64,000 nt of DNA, from NCBI GenBank assembly GCA_036250195.1, contig JAVHZZ010000004.1, positions 255,192,728-255,256,727 of the forward strand, in the 5' to 3' direction. Below the pieces are notes generated by a model. That model searched no databases. It saw only the letters and a list, made by a program, of their open reading frames with translations, and was not told where the DNA came from. Made by a program: the position numbers and the translations under genes. Below are positions 1 through 12,700 of this stretch, piece by piece (the first letter of the stretch is position 1; every line of letters begins with the position of its first letter). This DNA is from Mixophyes australis. Lineage: Eukaryota; Chordata; Amphibia; Anura; Limnodynastidae.

Positions 1-905
1 CATTACAAGATGTTGATAGCTCTTGGATCCTGGTGAAGCGAATTAAGTCCTAGATCTACAATTACAATATAGTTAGCGGATTTGCTTAGTTTAATTTCAT
101 CCTTCAATTTCTCTAGCTGCTTCTCAAAAAGTATAATTAAGGCAATCACTTAAATCAAGCTAACCGTGTCTGCACTCTCTTTACAGATGACTACTTCACT
201 GGGCTAAAGTACATTCCCGCTCAAATTCTAGTCTTCTTGCAGCTGCTGCATTCTCCTACATGCTGTTGCAGAATCCCGAAAACGACTCTAAATTTTTCAG
301 GACACAGACAGCATCTCCTGCATGTCATTATCATTTTTTAAAAAGATCTGTAAGACCAAGTTGATTGTGTGAGCAAAACAGGAAATGTGATGGAATTCCC
401 CCCGCTGTAATGCTCTAACAATATTGGTGGCGTTATCAGAAATCACATATCCTCAGGAGAGTCCAAGCAGGTTTAGCCATGTTGCAATGACATCCCTTAG
501 TTTTTGTAACAGAATGTCAGCTGTATGCCTCTTAGTGAAGCCACTGATACACAGAGTAGCCTACTTCTGAAAAATGTGACGTACTTGGGTACATGCTGCT
601 GCGTTCCTGCTGGTGAAGGCGAATCACCAACCCAGTGGGCTGTCACAATCATATAATCTTTAGTTTGCCCAGTTCCACTTGTCCCATATCTGTGGTTAAG
701 TCTACAGTGGGTAGAAATGCATTTTGTAGCCCAATAATCAAATTTTACAAACTTTCTGGTAGAGGTGAGGAATAGCTTTTCTAGTAAAATGATGCCGTGA
801 TGGAATTTGGTAATAGGGACAGAACAGCTCAAGTAACTGTCTAAAACCAGCTGCATTAATAGTGGATTTTGGATGCAGATCTAATACTAGCATAGTCCCC
901 ATGGC
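1..905 (-). pseudogene. hAT-superfamily (ZBED-like) transposase remnant
   Basis: Read on the minus strand, the stretch keeps a chain of hAT transposase motifs in the right order but in shifting frames. Around 905-780 is a segment of the type GFRQLLELF...YQIPSRHHFTRK. Around 680-620 comes the RNase H-fold strand ending DYMIVTAHWVG. Around 450-360 is VISDNATNIVRAL followed by HHISCFAHTINLVLQ, and near 280 RDSATACRRMQQLQ. Several stops and at least two frame changes separate these pieces, so it cannot make an intact enzyme. hAT transposases are cut-and-paste DDE enzymes that leave 8-bp target duplications. The element runs off the left edge of the window, so its termini are unseen. The motif order is directly visible; the assignment to hAT rather than another BED-finger family is by recognition. 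Confidence 0.8.
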
Positions 906-1244
906 ATCTGTGATCCGCTTTGCACGTATCTGTCTATTTTAAATGTGTATCGTACTCAAAATCACTCTGAGCATGCCCAGGACTGGGAGATACATTCGTG
1001 AACGCACTCCTGTTACGTGCACTACCAAGCGTAAAGGATACTGACTACACCCTACAATTTTGGGGAGTTAACAAGGTGGGAAAGGGGCATTTAGGCCATA
1101 GTCAATGTACAATCGGTGCCTGCCAAACTTGAGTGCATGCAGCCACATTCACATCAAGCCCTATGCATGTCAAAGTTACTTGTTTTTTTGCCAAATCTCT
1201 TGCTCCAGCTAAAGGGTTAGTCTACATCCCGATCAGTAGTGACA

Positions 1245-1418
1245 TATCCTGCATTGTCATGTGTAGTAGAGCACAGCAGACCTACACCTGAATTCAACAG
1301 CGCACGTATCTGGAGATCCATGCCTTGATGAATTTGTGAGCATGCAAACCCTAAAAACATGAGCACAATACTGAGCGTGAGCTGCACTCAGTATGTGTTC
1401 CTTGATGAATCAGGCCCA
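1245..1418. repeat. Dispersed repeat, copy 1 (second copy at 26.2 kb)
   Basis: This stretch aligns by eye with 26215-26393: both contain GTGTAGTAGAGCACAGCAGA, then a block on a local CGTATCT...GAGATC core, then end in CTTGATGAATCAGG. The GAATCAGG end resembles the terminal repeats of Harbinger-type MITEs elsewhere in the window, so this is probably a MITE fragment. No coding potential was seen. Confidence 0.6.
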
Positions 1419-1769
1419 GGAAGTCTCCCTGTACTCACTAAAGGGCACTGATCCTCAGTTATACACTGAGCAACTAGCGTGGCTACTACCTAGTATTGTA
1501 GAAGCCTAATACTTAATCCCTTGCTAAATTAGGGAAGAACTTTACTGTGCAGTTATTAATGTGCACCTGCAAGTTGATGGTAAAAAAAAATCGTACTAAT
1601 GGTGCTGACTGAGATCTAGTTATTGACACTTTTGACTTAAAAGGCTCTGTAGACATAGGATAAAGATGAGCATTATGTCCCAACAGAATCATAGAGCTTA
1701 TGTACAACTACTCTGCATTTTTTCCAGTCCTCCCTTCCCTATTGATTTCCTTCTCTCTATAGTTATTAG

Positions 1770-2400
1770 AATCCTAATTAGTGTTAGCAAAGATAGTGCA
1801 GAGACGGTGCCTGGCAGCTTCTCTGCAACTGTCTCTAGGTGCAGGAGATGGCCGTCTGTGTTTCCCGATGATCACGTCTCGTTACCTAACAACGGGACAT
1901 CTCTATCTTCTTCCCTGTCATGCCCTGCGTGCACAACGGGATGCTTTCTGTCTCACCTGTCGGTGGTCGGCTGTGTTTGACCTCGAAAATCCACCTGGCC
2001 AAATAGGCCTCACCTTTCTCTATATATAGCAGTTTCTGTCACCACTAAGGTGCCAGAGTATTGGTCTCACAACCTGCTCCAGCACTTCCTTGTTGTTCCT
2101 GCCTCCTCCATTACACTTGCTTTGATTCTGCTTCTGCCTTTGACTACTTTTTCTCGCTTTGGTACCTTATTGCTCCTCTGGTTTTTGACTCCTTGCTTGA
2201 CCTGACTATTGTCTGGTCACCCCTGTGTATGTTCTGTCTGGCTGGTCCTGACCCAGATCTGTACAACCACGTCTGTCTACTCCTGTCACTATGCTGGAGC
2301 AGGTCTCAGAGAACCCCAATCTCCGCACCTCTGCAGCGAAGCCCAAACTCAGGGGAATATCAGGGTGCGTTAGACTCCAAGCCTCCCTGTTCGGTTGCGC
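1770..2400 (+). repeat. LTR-like fragment
   Basis: A GC-richer island in AT-rich surroundings, with runs of CCTG/GCCT/TGACT and a TATA-like CTCTATATATAG near 2018. The string GGTGCCAGAGTATTGG at about 2050 recurs in inverted orientation in the LTR-like block at 23.7-24.2 kb, which suggests a related gypsy-type LTR. The overlapping open frames here are unlikely to be genes: they have no recognisable domain and share the low-complexity style of LTR DNA. No terminal TG...CA with target duplication was found, so the boundaries are approximate. Confidence 0.45.
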
Positions 2401-2500
2401 AAAGACCATCTAGTGGCCACATCTGCTTGTTACATGATAGTAGCAAGTTTCTAATTGACCTAAAATGTGTCTTTATTTCAGTCTTGTAATATTATTGTGA

Positions 2501-2985
2501 AGCAGTAACATATACATAGTCCTCCTATTTTTAGAAATCATGGCTTGAAATTTTTTTTATCTTAATATTGGTGGATTGTTAAAAAAGTGGACAGAGCTCA
2601 ATAGGTAAAACATATATAAAAGACCATATGAGCAAGTAACAGAAAATGTGCATATATACAGCTGAATATGGGCAATTCATAGAAATGGTATACAGTATCA
2701 ATAAATCTATTAGTACATATCACAGTCTCCAGCATCCATCATTAAAGAGCAGCCTGAAAGCAGAAATAAAGAGATAAGAATGAGGATGCTCAATGGGAAG
2801 TTGTATGAAAGTTGAACATTCCTTATTCCACATTATACAAGCCCTTCTTGTCCCCCTTGAATACGCATGGGAAAATCATTGAAACAGCTGTCAAGCTGAG
2901 CAGCTTTTCTGCACTATATTTCCAGCAAACTGTTTTCGTACAGGAATTTTGTCCATTCCCTCATTTATTATCCTTTTACTGGTAG
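2501..2985. other. No gene seen
   Basis: AT-rich DNA between an LTR-like fragment and a LINE fragment. No coding segment, tandem array or terminal repeat was recognised. Confidence 0.4.
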
Positions 2986-2989
2986 TCTA

Positions 2990-3062
2990 GTTAGCTGGCA
3001 CAGTGGCTAACATTGTTGTCTCACAACTCTGAGACCATTGCTACTCTGGAAGCCCCGGCAAA
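2990..3062 (+). repeat. L2/CR1-type LINE or SINE fragment
   Basis: The run AGCTGGCACAGTGGCTAACA followed by TTGTTGTCTCACAACTCTGA resembles the conserved 3' region shared by L2-type LINEs and the SINEs that use it (GTGGCTCAGTGGTTAGCACT type). It breaks off abruptly at about 3062. Confidence 0.5.
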
Positions 3063-3084
3063 GTGACCCCTATGATGCAAACAC

Positions 3085-3425
3085 TTTTTCCTCTTTACCG
3101 GCAGCTTAGTGCTGCCGGTGACAGGAGGACACGTGCACAGCACTTTCACTGTATCAGATTCTGCGAATCCAGAGAGGCTTCAGCAGAATCCCATAGGAAA
3201 TGACAGGTATTGCCATCCTGAGGTGGCGTTACCTGTCTGTGCAATGCAAAGCTTATCAAAGCTTGGTGCCTTGTAAAACATCGCAGTCCCTATAGTAATC
3301 TATGGGGACTGCGATGCTGCACGGTATTAGCCTAAGCGGAGGAGAGTTTTGTGAAATCTCCTCCGTTAGGCATGTAATGCATATTTAAAAGATGTGAAAA
3401 CAGCCGTTTCCGCATCTTTTATGTA
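3085..3425. repeat. Hairpin-rich segment, probable MITE
   Basis: Four perfect or nearly perfect short palindromes follow each other: 3097-3119 (ACCGGCAGC/GCTGCCGGT), 3279-3316 (CATCGCAGTCCC/GGGACTGCGATG), 3330-3371 (GCCTAAGCGGAGGAG/CTCCTCCGTTAGGC) and 3387-3420 (AAAAGATG/CATCTTTT arms). This is typical of a non-autonomous foldback element, but I could not define outer terminal repeats. Confidence 0.5.
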
Positions 3426-3439
3426 GAACATTAGCTTGA

Positions 3440-5420
3440 TGCATAGACCCCACAGTATGTATTTGTTTAATACTGGATACACAATTAATTCATGCATGTA
3501 TTGAATAATGTAAATGTACTATGTATCTGCTAGATTCATTAGCAGTGTTACTGTTGTATCTCTAGCAATATGAAAACATCACAATGTGTTCTATAAATTA
3601 GCCCTCTACTTAATATGAACTTTTCAGCCAAAACACAAGATTCTTACCATTTAAAGAGCTAGCAGGGTTAAATATTTGTTGCTGACACAATAATGCTCAT
3701 TACACCATTTGCATGGAGCTTAAGCAGTTTAGGACCTATGGACAGGAGCTTGTTGACTCAAGGGGAAAGACAAGACTCAGCTGGATTAACTCTGCTAGAA
3801 AAATATACCAATTATGGGTAGGATGTCAAGTAAGCTCTGTGAAGGTGGGGGAGGCCATCGTCTACTTTATCCTTCAGTTATTATGACTGATACAAAACAG
3901 AATAATTATCTCTAGAGTATCTTGCTTACTTTACTTTGCATCTACTTCCTTTCCAGTTAAAGGGCTCATTACATAATTCCTCTTTGCCAATTGCAGTGAA
4001 AAAAGTCTGCATGAAAATGTGTCATGTTAAAGTACCCATCGACTACTTACATTGACTGAGCTTTTTTGTCAGCTGAACCAATATTGATGATATATCAGCC
4101 TGTCAGTTACCTAGGAACTAGTGACACAACAGGGGCATGTAGCCCTGTATAATGTTACCCCTAGTTACATAACCAACCATTGCTAGGTTGTGTAGGGCTG
4201 CAATCACCAACATTTGAGTGGTGGAATTAATGATCCAGGGAATGAACAAATCAATTATCCACATAGTTGATTTCAGTTGCTGAAGCATTTATCTAAACCA
4301 GCCTTCATTTATTACATTTACTGATCAGAAGATTCTAGACCATGCAAAATGAACTGTAAAACTCAATGGATATGGTGAGGCCTTTGAATTACATAGGCTC
4401 TGTGGCTAGCTGACTTGGATCACTGCCTCAAGTCTACATCACGCAAGATTACCAGTTGCCAATTAGACAGGCATGAAACCTGTGTAATCTATATGTGTCC
4501 CTTATTAAAGGGATGGGTGGGCAACCTTATCTAAAGCACAAACTAATCGTTGGAAGCAAAGAATTGCCCACTTTGGTGAAACTATTAAGCACCAAGCCAG
4601 GGCTGCCAATACAGGCAACCTAGTACTCTCAGCTGATGATTGATGGCCAGGGGTATTTAAACTAATATATAGGCACACTGAATGGGAAAACAATTGTTAC
4701 TAGTATTAATTATTAATATTAAACAGTTTACTGAAATAATATAATTATAATACTTATAAATCATAAAATTTTTAATAATAAAAAAAAATCAAACAACAAA
4801 ACCGAAATATAATCATGAAACCTATTAAGTCATAATTTCTGCCTATCAGATATATTTTATCTTTTACACAGGAAGCGCTGTTTATGATTGGGTAGATTAC
4901 ATGTCAGTCATTATTAGTTCCCAACTGAACGGTGTAGGTGGGGAATAAGGGGTTGAAGTGTCAAAAGGTGAAAAGACCTACTGCTAGTGGGAATGGGAGT
5001 TTGGACTGGCGAAGAGGCTTTTTTCATTTTGCCCTATACAACAAAGGGCTTTTACATTTTTAGAATGTTTATCAATTTTAAATTTTTATGAATTTTCTAA
5101 TTTTTATCTATGTGAAACTGAAAACCTCAATGTGCAATGTTTAAAAAGTCAGCTTCACTGTGATTGATAAATAGGTTGCTATGTTGTCTCTAATGACCTG
5201 CATAGTGCCTGATATCTGCTGTGCTCAGAGCAGCCAGGTACTTCAAAGCTAAGCAGCTGCTGAGAGGCTGACACAGGCAACATCAATAGGGGGGGCCTAG
5301 AGCCACATGTTGCTCTGAGCCACTGGTTGTGAATCACTGCCTTGGGTAACCAACATTATATGCTAGACTCTAGAGTATAATATTGATAGTTACATTCATG
5401 TGATTCACTTATTTCATATC
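3440..5420. other. No gene seen
   Basis: AT-rich intergenic DNA. A short ORF at 4505-4693 on the minus strand has no recognisable domain and is probably chance. No array, terminal repeat or structural RNA was recognised. Confidence 0.4.
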
Positions 5421-5424
5421 TTGG

Positions 5425-5590
5425 GGTATATTTGCTAAACTGCGGGTTTGAAAAACTGGTCATGTTGCCTATAGCAACCAATCAGATTCTAATTTTCATT
5501 TGTTTAGTACATTCTACAAAATGACAGCTAGAATCTGATTGGTTGCTATAGGCAACATCTTCACTTTTTCAAACCTGCAGTTTAGCAACT
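5425..5590. mobile_element. Foldback MITE (TTTGCTAAACTGC family), copy 1
   Basis: The two ends are inverted copies: TTTGCTAAACTGCGGGTTTG at 5431 pairs with CAAACCTGCAGTTTAGCAA ending at 5588. The inner arms contain GTTGCCTATAGCAACCAATC and its complement. Related copies are at 11.96-12.12 kb (complete) and 22.10-22.18 kb (one arm). There is no ORF, so it would depend on a transposase elsewhere. Confidence 0.75.
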
Positions 5591-5599
5591 GCCTTGTCT

Positions 5600-6105
5600 T
5601 TATTAGCTAGGGGGTTTGTCCAGTTGTTATTTTCCCCTATGTTTTTTGATACGATTACATGGGCCTTGGTGTGAATACCCTAAAAGTTATGTCCATCAGA
5701 TATAGTTATGCATTTATTTCACTAATGGAAAAAATAATAATAAAATAAAAATTGATAAAAGAAAAGATCAATTAGAAACTCATAAGTAACATAGAATCCA
5801 AGACCAGTAAAACAATATAATCTATTGTAGAGTCTTAATATGGAATTTCTTTATAAAGTCACTGAAATAATGCTTCAAAAGGTAATATTCGGGTTATTGT
5901 AGGTTATGTATAATTCTCCCCAAAGAAAACTGCTCAAGTATCAGTCTTCTCTGTCTCACAAAAACATAAATTATATAAATTGGAGATCCCTGTTCTGGGA
6001 CTTTAAAATCTTATATAAAGCTGCTTTCTGTATTTTAATTACCTGCTTACTAATTAACAGTTGGACATGCTCTTCTGGGATTCCACTGCCATCACTTGAC
6101 ATAAA
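5600..6105. other. Upstream region of the channel gene
   Basis: AT-rich DNA with no recognisable coding segment. Short frames at 5906-6159 read through in both directions and look like chance. The region presumably includes the 5' regulatory DNA of the channel gene, but no specific binding site can be defended beyond the TATA-like element that follows. Confidence 0.4.
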
Positions 6106-6107
6106 TT

Positions 6108-6150
6108 GGGTTATATAAACTGTAGCACACCTGACCCGACAGTTCACCAT
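6108..6150 (+). promoter_or_regulatory. Candidate TATA box and start region
   Basis: TTATATAAAC at 6111-6120 is a good TATA-box match. It lies about 170 bp before the ATG at 6286, so transcription would start near 6140-6150 and give a 5' leader of roughly 140 nt without an intron. This is an inference from position; an upstream non-coding exon cannot be excluded. Confidence 0.4.
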
Positions 6151-6285
6151 TCTCTTCACTGAGCTTGTAAAGCTGCATTAAGCAGTGAGAGCTGCATTCA
6201 AGAGTGATCCCCATCTGTAGACCCTTCCTACTACATGTACCAGTTGAGACCTTTAACACAGTGACCTTCTGTGACCTTCAAAGAC

Positions 6286-6782
6286 ATGGACTGGCAAAAG
6301 CGATCCTCCTTACGCTCAATCTGCAGCCAAACCCTACGTGACACTAGTGCTCATGGGGTGCCAAATATCATAGAATCCCAGACCAGATGGAGGAGCTGTT
6401 GCTGGGCAGCATTTGTATTTCTGGTCCTAGGCTGCATGCTGTGGCAGTGCACTCAGTTAACTGCCACCTATCTGCATTACCCCACACAAGAAAAGGTCAC
6501 ACTTGTGAACAGCGCCAGACTCACTTTCCCAGCTATCACCCTTTGCAATCTTAATCGTGCTCGCATGTCCCAACTTAATTCATCCAAATATCAATCTCTA
6601 ATTGACCACTTGTCAATAATAACAAATGCTGAAGGGGATAAAGGCCTACTCAACCATGATAAGGAAAGGTATTTGGCTTTTGCTCTGTCTCAGCTAAGTA
6701 CCCAGGATCAGATGGCATTGGGACACCAGCTACAGGACATGCTGATTTCCTGCGTCTTTCATGATGAGGCTTGTAATGAAAG
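6286..6782 (+). CDS. Channel gene exon 1
   Basis: Encodes residues 1-165 plus two bases of codon 166. ATG at 6286 (GACATGG, a good Kozak context) is the only in-frame Met before the His-Gly motif, and an in-frame TGA lies at 6262. It holds the N-terminus, TM1 and the first extracellular part with a sequon at N98. The donor is AAAG|GTCAGT. The reading frame that continues past 6782 is intronic. Confidence 0.92.
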
Positions 6783-9700
6783 GTCAGTACAGTTAAAGGG
6801 CAAGTAAATTAACTATTGGAAAATAATGAATTTTAAGACTATATATTACTAAGCTAAATAATATGCCTGAAATAACTGAAGGGTGTGTGTTGTAAAAATG
6901 ATTGATGCAAGAGCCATGCTAACGCCACAAAGCTACAATGTGTATTATGAAGGGGATCGATAACATACAAATTAGGCTGCTTGGCTATTTAGGAATTGTA
7001 TTAAATATTTAATTTGGCAAGCACTACAATTATTAAAACTAATAGGCCTATTCTGCATGTTATCTGTAACAGTCAAACAGTTAGCTGGGGGGACATTTTC
7101 TATCATGTATCATTGTAATTCAGCGTAGAAGCCAAAATTTGTGATTGTAATTGTGATTGGCTTAGTCTCCTAGTTCACAGAAATGACTTGTACAGACTTC
7201 AGATTTCCTGTCATACACAGGTATAGAGAGGGATTTCACATCAAGCAAAGCATATATATTATGCTTTACTTATTGTCCTAATACAGATACAATTAACCAA
7301 TATTTAAGTGTGGTGGCTTTTAACTCGTTCTGATTGGTGATGGTGGGGTGTTGGAGGAGTTAGTACCCAATCCCACTTCACATTTAACAAAGCTGCATCC
7401 AGCCATACTGGATACTGCATGATATGTGTAGATAAATGTGTAGATATATATTAAGAACTTCAGTGCTGCCTATCACAGAAGGTTTTATTGCCAGGCCTGT
7501 ATGAGTAGTAAGCATATTAGCACCACTATTAGCATTCCCATCTTGCTGTGAACCAATTGGTATCAAAAGCAGTGAACACAATGACCTAGTTATAGACTAA
7601 CCTGCTCTGTATTGCAACTGGTTTAGAATCACTCTCCCCCCTACCTCCTTACAGGAGGTGGGGGGAGAGTGATAAGTATTTGCAGGTCTTTATTATATTG
7701 GCACCAGATATGGCTTAGCATAAAATCATCATCACCAGATATGACTAGTTATATTGCTGTTGGTGTCAGATATGGATCAATGTTCACTAATTGTAACCAA
7801 ATTTGGTCAGATTTTCCTAGTTTGCAGACATGGTTTATTTTTTTCCTAATTGGGCAACTTTTTTGAGTTTCAAGCAGCAATCCCAAAATACTGCCACAAT
7901 AACTCTGCGGGTCACTTAGGGGCAATACAGATGCATATGGATTAATCTTGGAGGGAGTTGGGGACACTCAAGGAGGATAATAGACAACTGGGACTGTAAT
8001 GTTGTCTAGTGTCAGGAATAGTGTCAGAGCTGTACCAGCTGATTAGTGCATCTCAGATTATGTGGATACATGGGAGGAGGTGAGTATGGATATAGTCATC
8101 TACACTTATGGCCTTCACACAGATCTGAACTGTACACTCCAGCTGTACTGAAAATGTGTCTTTGACAGATTTTGAATAAAGAGGATACTCACATATACAT
8201 GCGTTATGGGTGTGTACACATGAATATGTATTTGGTGTACATATCTTTTAATGTATGTTTTTGTAGTTGTCAGTGCTCTGTAATGCACAGATCATTCTTA
8301 TTAATGTATTTCAAGTGAATGTATACATTCTGTGTTTCAGCTACTTTACTCCATTCTTGAACCATAAGCTTGGGAACTGTTATACCTTCAATGGTCCAAG
8401 ACATCAGTCATCAAAAACAGAAGTAGAGGTCCTAAATGCCACCAAGGCTGGCTTCAGTTATGGTGATTCCTTATTACATTTTCATTACTAAACCTATACG
8501 TTACAAGTGTAGTGTGAGTTGTCTTTTACCTATTTTTATGATTAGTTGTATGAGAAAATACAAATTACACATTTTATTGATATATTTGGGGCTATAAATT
8601 CTCCAAAAGTTTCCAATTTGAACAACTGTATTATTGCAAGAAGCTGCTGTTTTTACTGTATCTTAAGTCCACACGAAAAAAATAAAATAAAACATATATA
8701 AAGATCATCATTCTGCCACTATAGTATTATTTTCTTATCTCCCTGACAGGTCTGACAATGGAACTTTTCATTGAGCAGCATGAGTATATCAGCAGCCTGA
8801 GTACATCCGCTGGATTGAGAGTTGTTCTGCATGGACAAGGGAAAATGCCATTCCCTGAGGATGAGGGAGTGAATGTTCCCCCTGGACAGGAGTCAGACAT
8901 TGGTGTTGTGAAGGTAGGAAATGGAAATAAATATTCTCTTTAAGCAGAGTAATCTGGAACTGAAAGAGTTAAACGCTTAACCCAATGATAACTTCAGGAA
9001 TGACTGTTGGCTGTCTTTAAGCAGACCACACACCTACACACAGACATCAGCGCCTTCAGCAAAAACCTGAACAGCCAGCATATAATTTAATTTATGCTAC
9101 ATACACCATGTGTTGCAGATGTATAGTTTCTTCTATGTTCACCTTTTTACTAGCCCGTTTTTAAGATAAATAGAGGGAGAAAGGCACAGCTTTATAACTT
9201 TATAGCTGAATTTCTTAACATTAGTACACATACCAATAACTTTGCATTGCAAATATTATTTTACCCAGGGTACACTATTAGTGTTAGGCATTTCAAAACT
9301 GCATGACAGGTACACTTGAAGAATCTTCTGTTAAGTGTAACTCTGAACAATTCATTTTTTCCACTTACAGTTTTTTTTTTTATTTCATCTAACTTTTTCA
9401 GTATAAAAAATAACAATGTATTAGAAAAAAAATAATAACACGGTACATCAAAAGATTGCGTCTTCACATCATTAATCCATGTATGATATAAATTTTTGTG
9501 TCGATACATGTACACATAAAATAAAAGGAAAACAAATCACAGTGAGTACCTGCCTGGAAAATGTCCAATAAAGCACAGAGCACAATGGTCTATTTCCCTA
9601 TAAGAATCTGCTAACCACATCAAGGATTGGTTAATTGAATGTTAATTGGAAAGTCACATCATAGCCCCCACAGAGCACAATAGATTTGCTGACAAAGAAT

Positions 9701-12700
9701 AAACTTTCCCAAAGGAAAATGAGGATGCAGTGGTTTCGTTTTTAACACTTTCATTTGCCACCACCAATGGCCCTTCTGATGTTGCTACAGTACACACATT
9801 GGTCATTGTGAACCATTGTAGAGCTTAGGGTAACTATCTTTTATTTGTAAATAGTTCACTATGAATTCCAACATCAGAGCATAATGTACATTGGCTCATT
9901 TAACCAAAGTGGTTCTTACACTATATGTAATGAAACCCACAAGCCAGAACTTCCTGTTATTCTCACACTCAACGTTAATCTGAGACTGTAATATAGGTTA
10001 ACTTGCTTACATTTAAACAGTCGAAGGCTGTTGAAGGATTTAGTGCCAATGGTCAAAGGTTGTATGAAATGATACTGTTGATACATTTGTTTCCAAATTT
10101 TCCATGTATCATTTTATTTCCACTGTCAAATATAACATATGCCAAAAATGGATAATTAATTTCTTGGGACATTAAACTGAAATATTGCTTTTTCTAAAAA
10201 TAGTCACGGTGTTAAAGTTCAGATGTACAGTAACACATAGCCACCAATCAATGAGCTTTGATCAGTCCAGTGAGAATCATGAAAGCAAATTTCTAATAGG
10301 TTACTGCACCTTTTCTACTCTAAGGGCCTGATTCATCTTCAGATGCAACCTGCACCCAACTAGCGTTTAAAAAAGAGCATGGAGCTTGAGCGTATTTCTG
10401 ACCATATTCCAATAAAATCGGATCTCTATATATGTTTCCATTTGAATCTGGGTATAAGTATGCTATGACATAACGTTGCTTGCCATATGTAAACAGATAG
10501 AATAGAGTGTCCCATCAGAGTGCATGCAAAAAAAATGATATATTTTATAAAACAAATGACCAACTCTTAACACTATAATCATTTATAAAAATCTTTGTAA
10601 AAAATTATGTGACAGTCGTCGTTATCAGACAGCACTTACACCTACCCTGGAGCTAAAAAACACGTGCTTTAGATAAATTTAGATTTCAGCCCCATCTGCA
10701 TTGGCACGCCCTCGGCACAACCTTATTGTACATTGCCTACGTTCATCTGCCCCCTTCCTCCTCTCATTCTGCCCTTCAGATCATAAGCAGTAATAAGTGT
10801 CATTTGCTCTCAGATATAAACTGCATACAACTGCATTCATTGGCGTAAGGTTAATTTCTGAGCATGCACAGAGCTATTTCACGCAATATACAGCACACAA
10901 AGGGGATGAATCATCCCCTATATAGTTTTGTATAATGCATTGTTCAAGGAATTCTGCTTGATTAGGTAGTGAATACAATTTTTTCTATGATAATTATGCC
11001 AATTAGAACATTGAGTTATAGTTTAGATATGTAACTGTATATCAGCCAAATAAGTTAAATTACAGATCTCATTACCGAATATAAATGCAAATATGCAGAA
11101 AAATATATAGGATTAGAGTTACTTATTATTGAATGCTTTACAAATTATAGAAAATATTAATTCAAATAAACTATATAGCACCTATTAAATTGCCACACTA
11201 TACCTTAAGGCCATACATTTCTGACCAAACATAACGCATCCGATTTTTGGTGACAAATAATGAGAGACTCTCTTTCTACAGGTCCATGTGAAACGTCTGC
11301 AGGAGCCGTACAGCAGTTGGTGTAGCAGTGGCCATGACATAAGGAACTATTATGCAGATGTGTATGGGACAGACTATAGTAGAGAGGTGAGTCTTTAGTA
11401 CTGAGATACAGCTTCTAGATGCATAGTAATATCTTGTCAATATTTACTTGAAACTGTCTTTAAAATACATTTTATTTAAAGTTGTCACATTTTAGGGCTC
11501 AGACAATGTTTATATCACAAGTTGCTCCCATAGCATTCCAAATGGAACGCAATGTGTGCAAATAGTGCTAAAAATACTCCCTTTTCCTGTTCACATGGGT
11601 GGCAGTATAAACTGTGAGTCACAGGAAAATGGTGCATAGACCATTTTTCTGAATTCTAATCTGGTTCTTTAATTTTACTGCCACTTGTGTGAACAGCAGA
11701 AGCATATAGGAACTGGCATTAATGATTTCAATCCTTACACTATTTTCAGTGTGGTTTACTTGCATCATGTTCCATTTAAAACACTGTCAGGTTCATTTAA
11801 AGGACGATGCATATGCATCAATCTTTTTTAAATATGATGAAAACTTATAACTGATTTAATGATAATAAAAAGACTGATAATGGTTTGCAAACATTGTTTA
11901 TTATTTTTCTACTGCTTTATGGTTAAAAACAACATCTAAACTATTAGCCTCTTTGCAGAACCTGGGGTAGATTTACTAAACCTTCTAAAACGGAAGAGTG
12001 GAGGTATTGCCCAGAGCAGCCAATCAAAATCTAGCGATCATTCATCTAGTACATTATAGAAAATGATAGCTAAAATCTGATTGGTTGCTATGGGCAACAC
12101 CTCCACTTTTCCTTTTAGAAGGTTTAGTAAATAATGTGTGCAAACCATTTTCAGTCAATTTACTATCATTAAATCAGTTATAAGTTTTAATCATATTTAT
12201 AAAGATTGATGCATATGCGTTCCACTCTAAATGAACCTGACAGTGGTTTTTATGGAACATGATGCATGCAAACCACTGTGAAAAGAGAGTAAAGACCGAG
12301 ATCAGTATCGTGTCAAATGGAAGCTTTCAATGTTATCACTTTTCCATCTTCATCGGTGTTCATGCCTATTTTCTAGAGCATTTTTATCACAGCTGGAAGA
12401 GCACCAGCTTGAATACTTTAAAAACTCTGGACCTAATTAATGTTCGGCTGTACGTCCATATACATAGCACATCTTGCGGAAATAGCTCTGCCCAGAAATG
12501 GACATTACGCCAATGAACACAACTGCATGCAATTCGTGTCTAAACGCAAATGTCTCTTATGACTGTCTACAACTTGAGAGGTAATACAGTGGAGGGAAGG
12601 GAATGACTAACATAGGTCATGCACAGTAAGGTCGTTCAGATGCATATGCGGTCGTTTCGAGTACTGTGTTTCTTGTAGGTACGCTTGGTTACACCTGTAT

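Noticed and set aside
6271..6285. GTG at 6271 as start of the channel protein
   Set aside because: Vertebrate translation starts at ATG; the in-frame ATG at 6286 has a good Kozak context and an in-frame stop lies just upstream.
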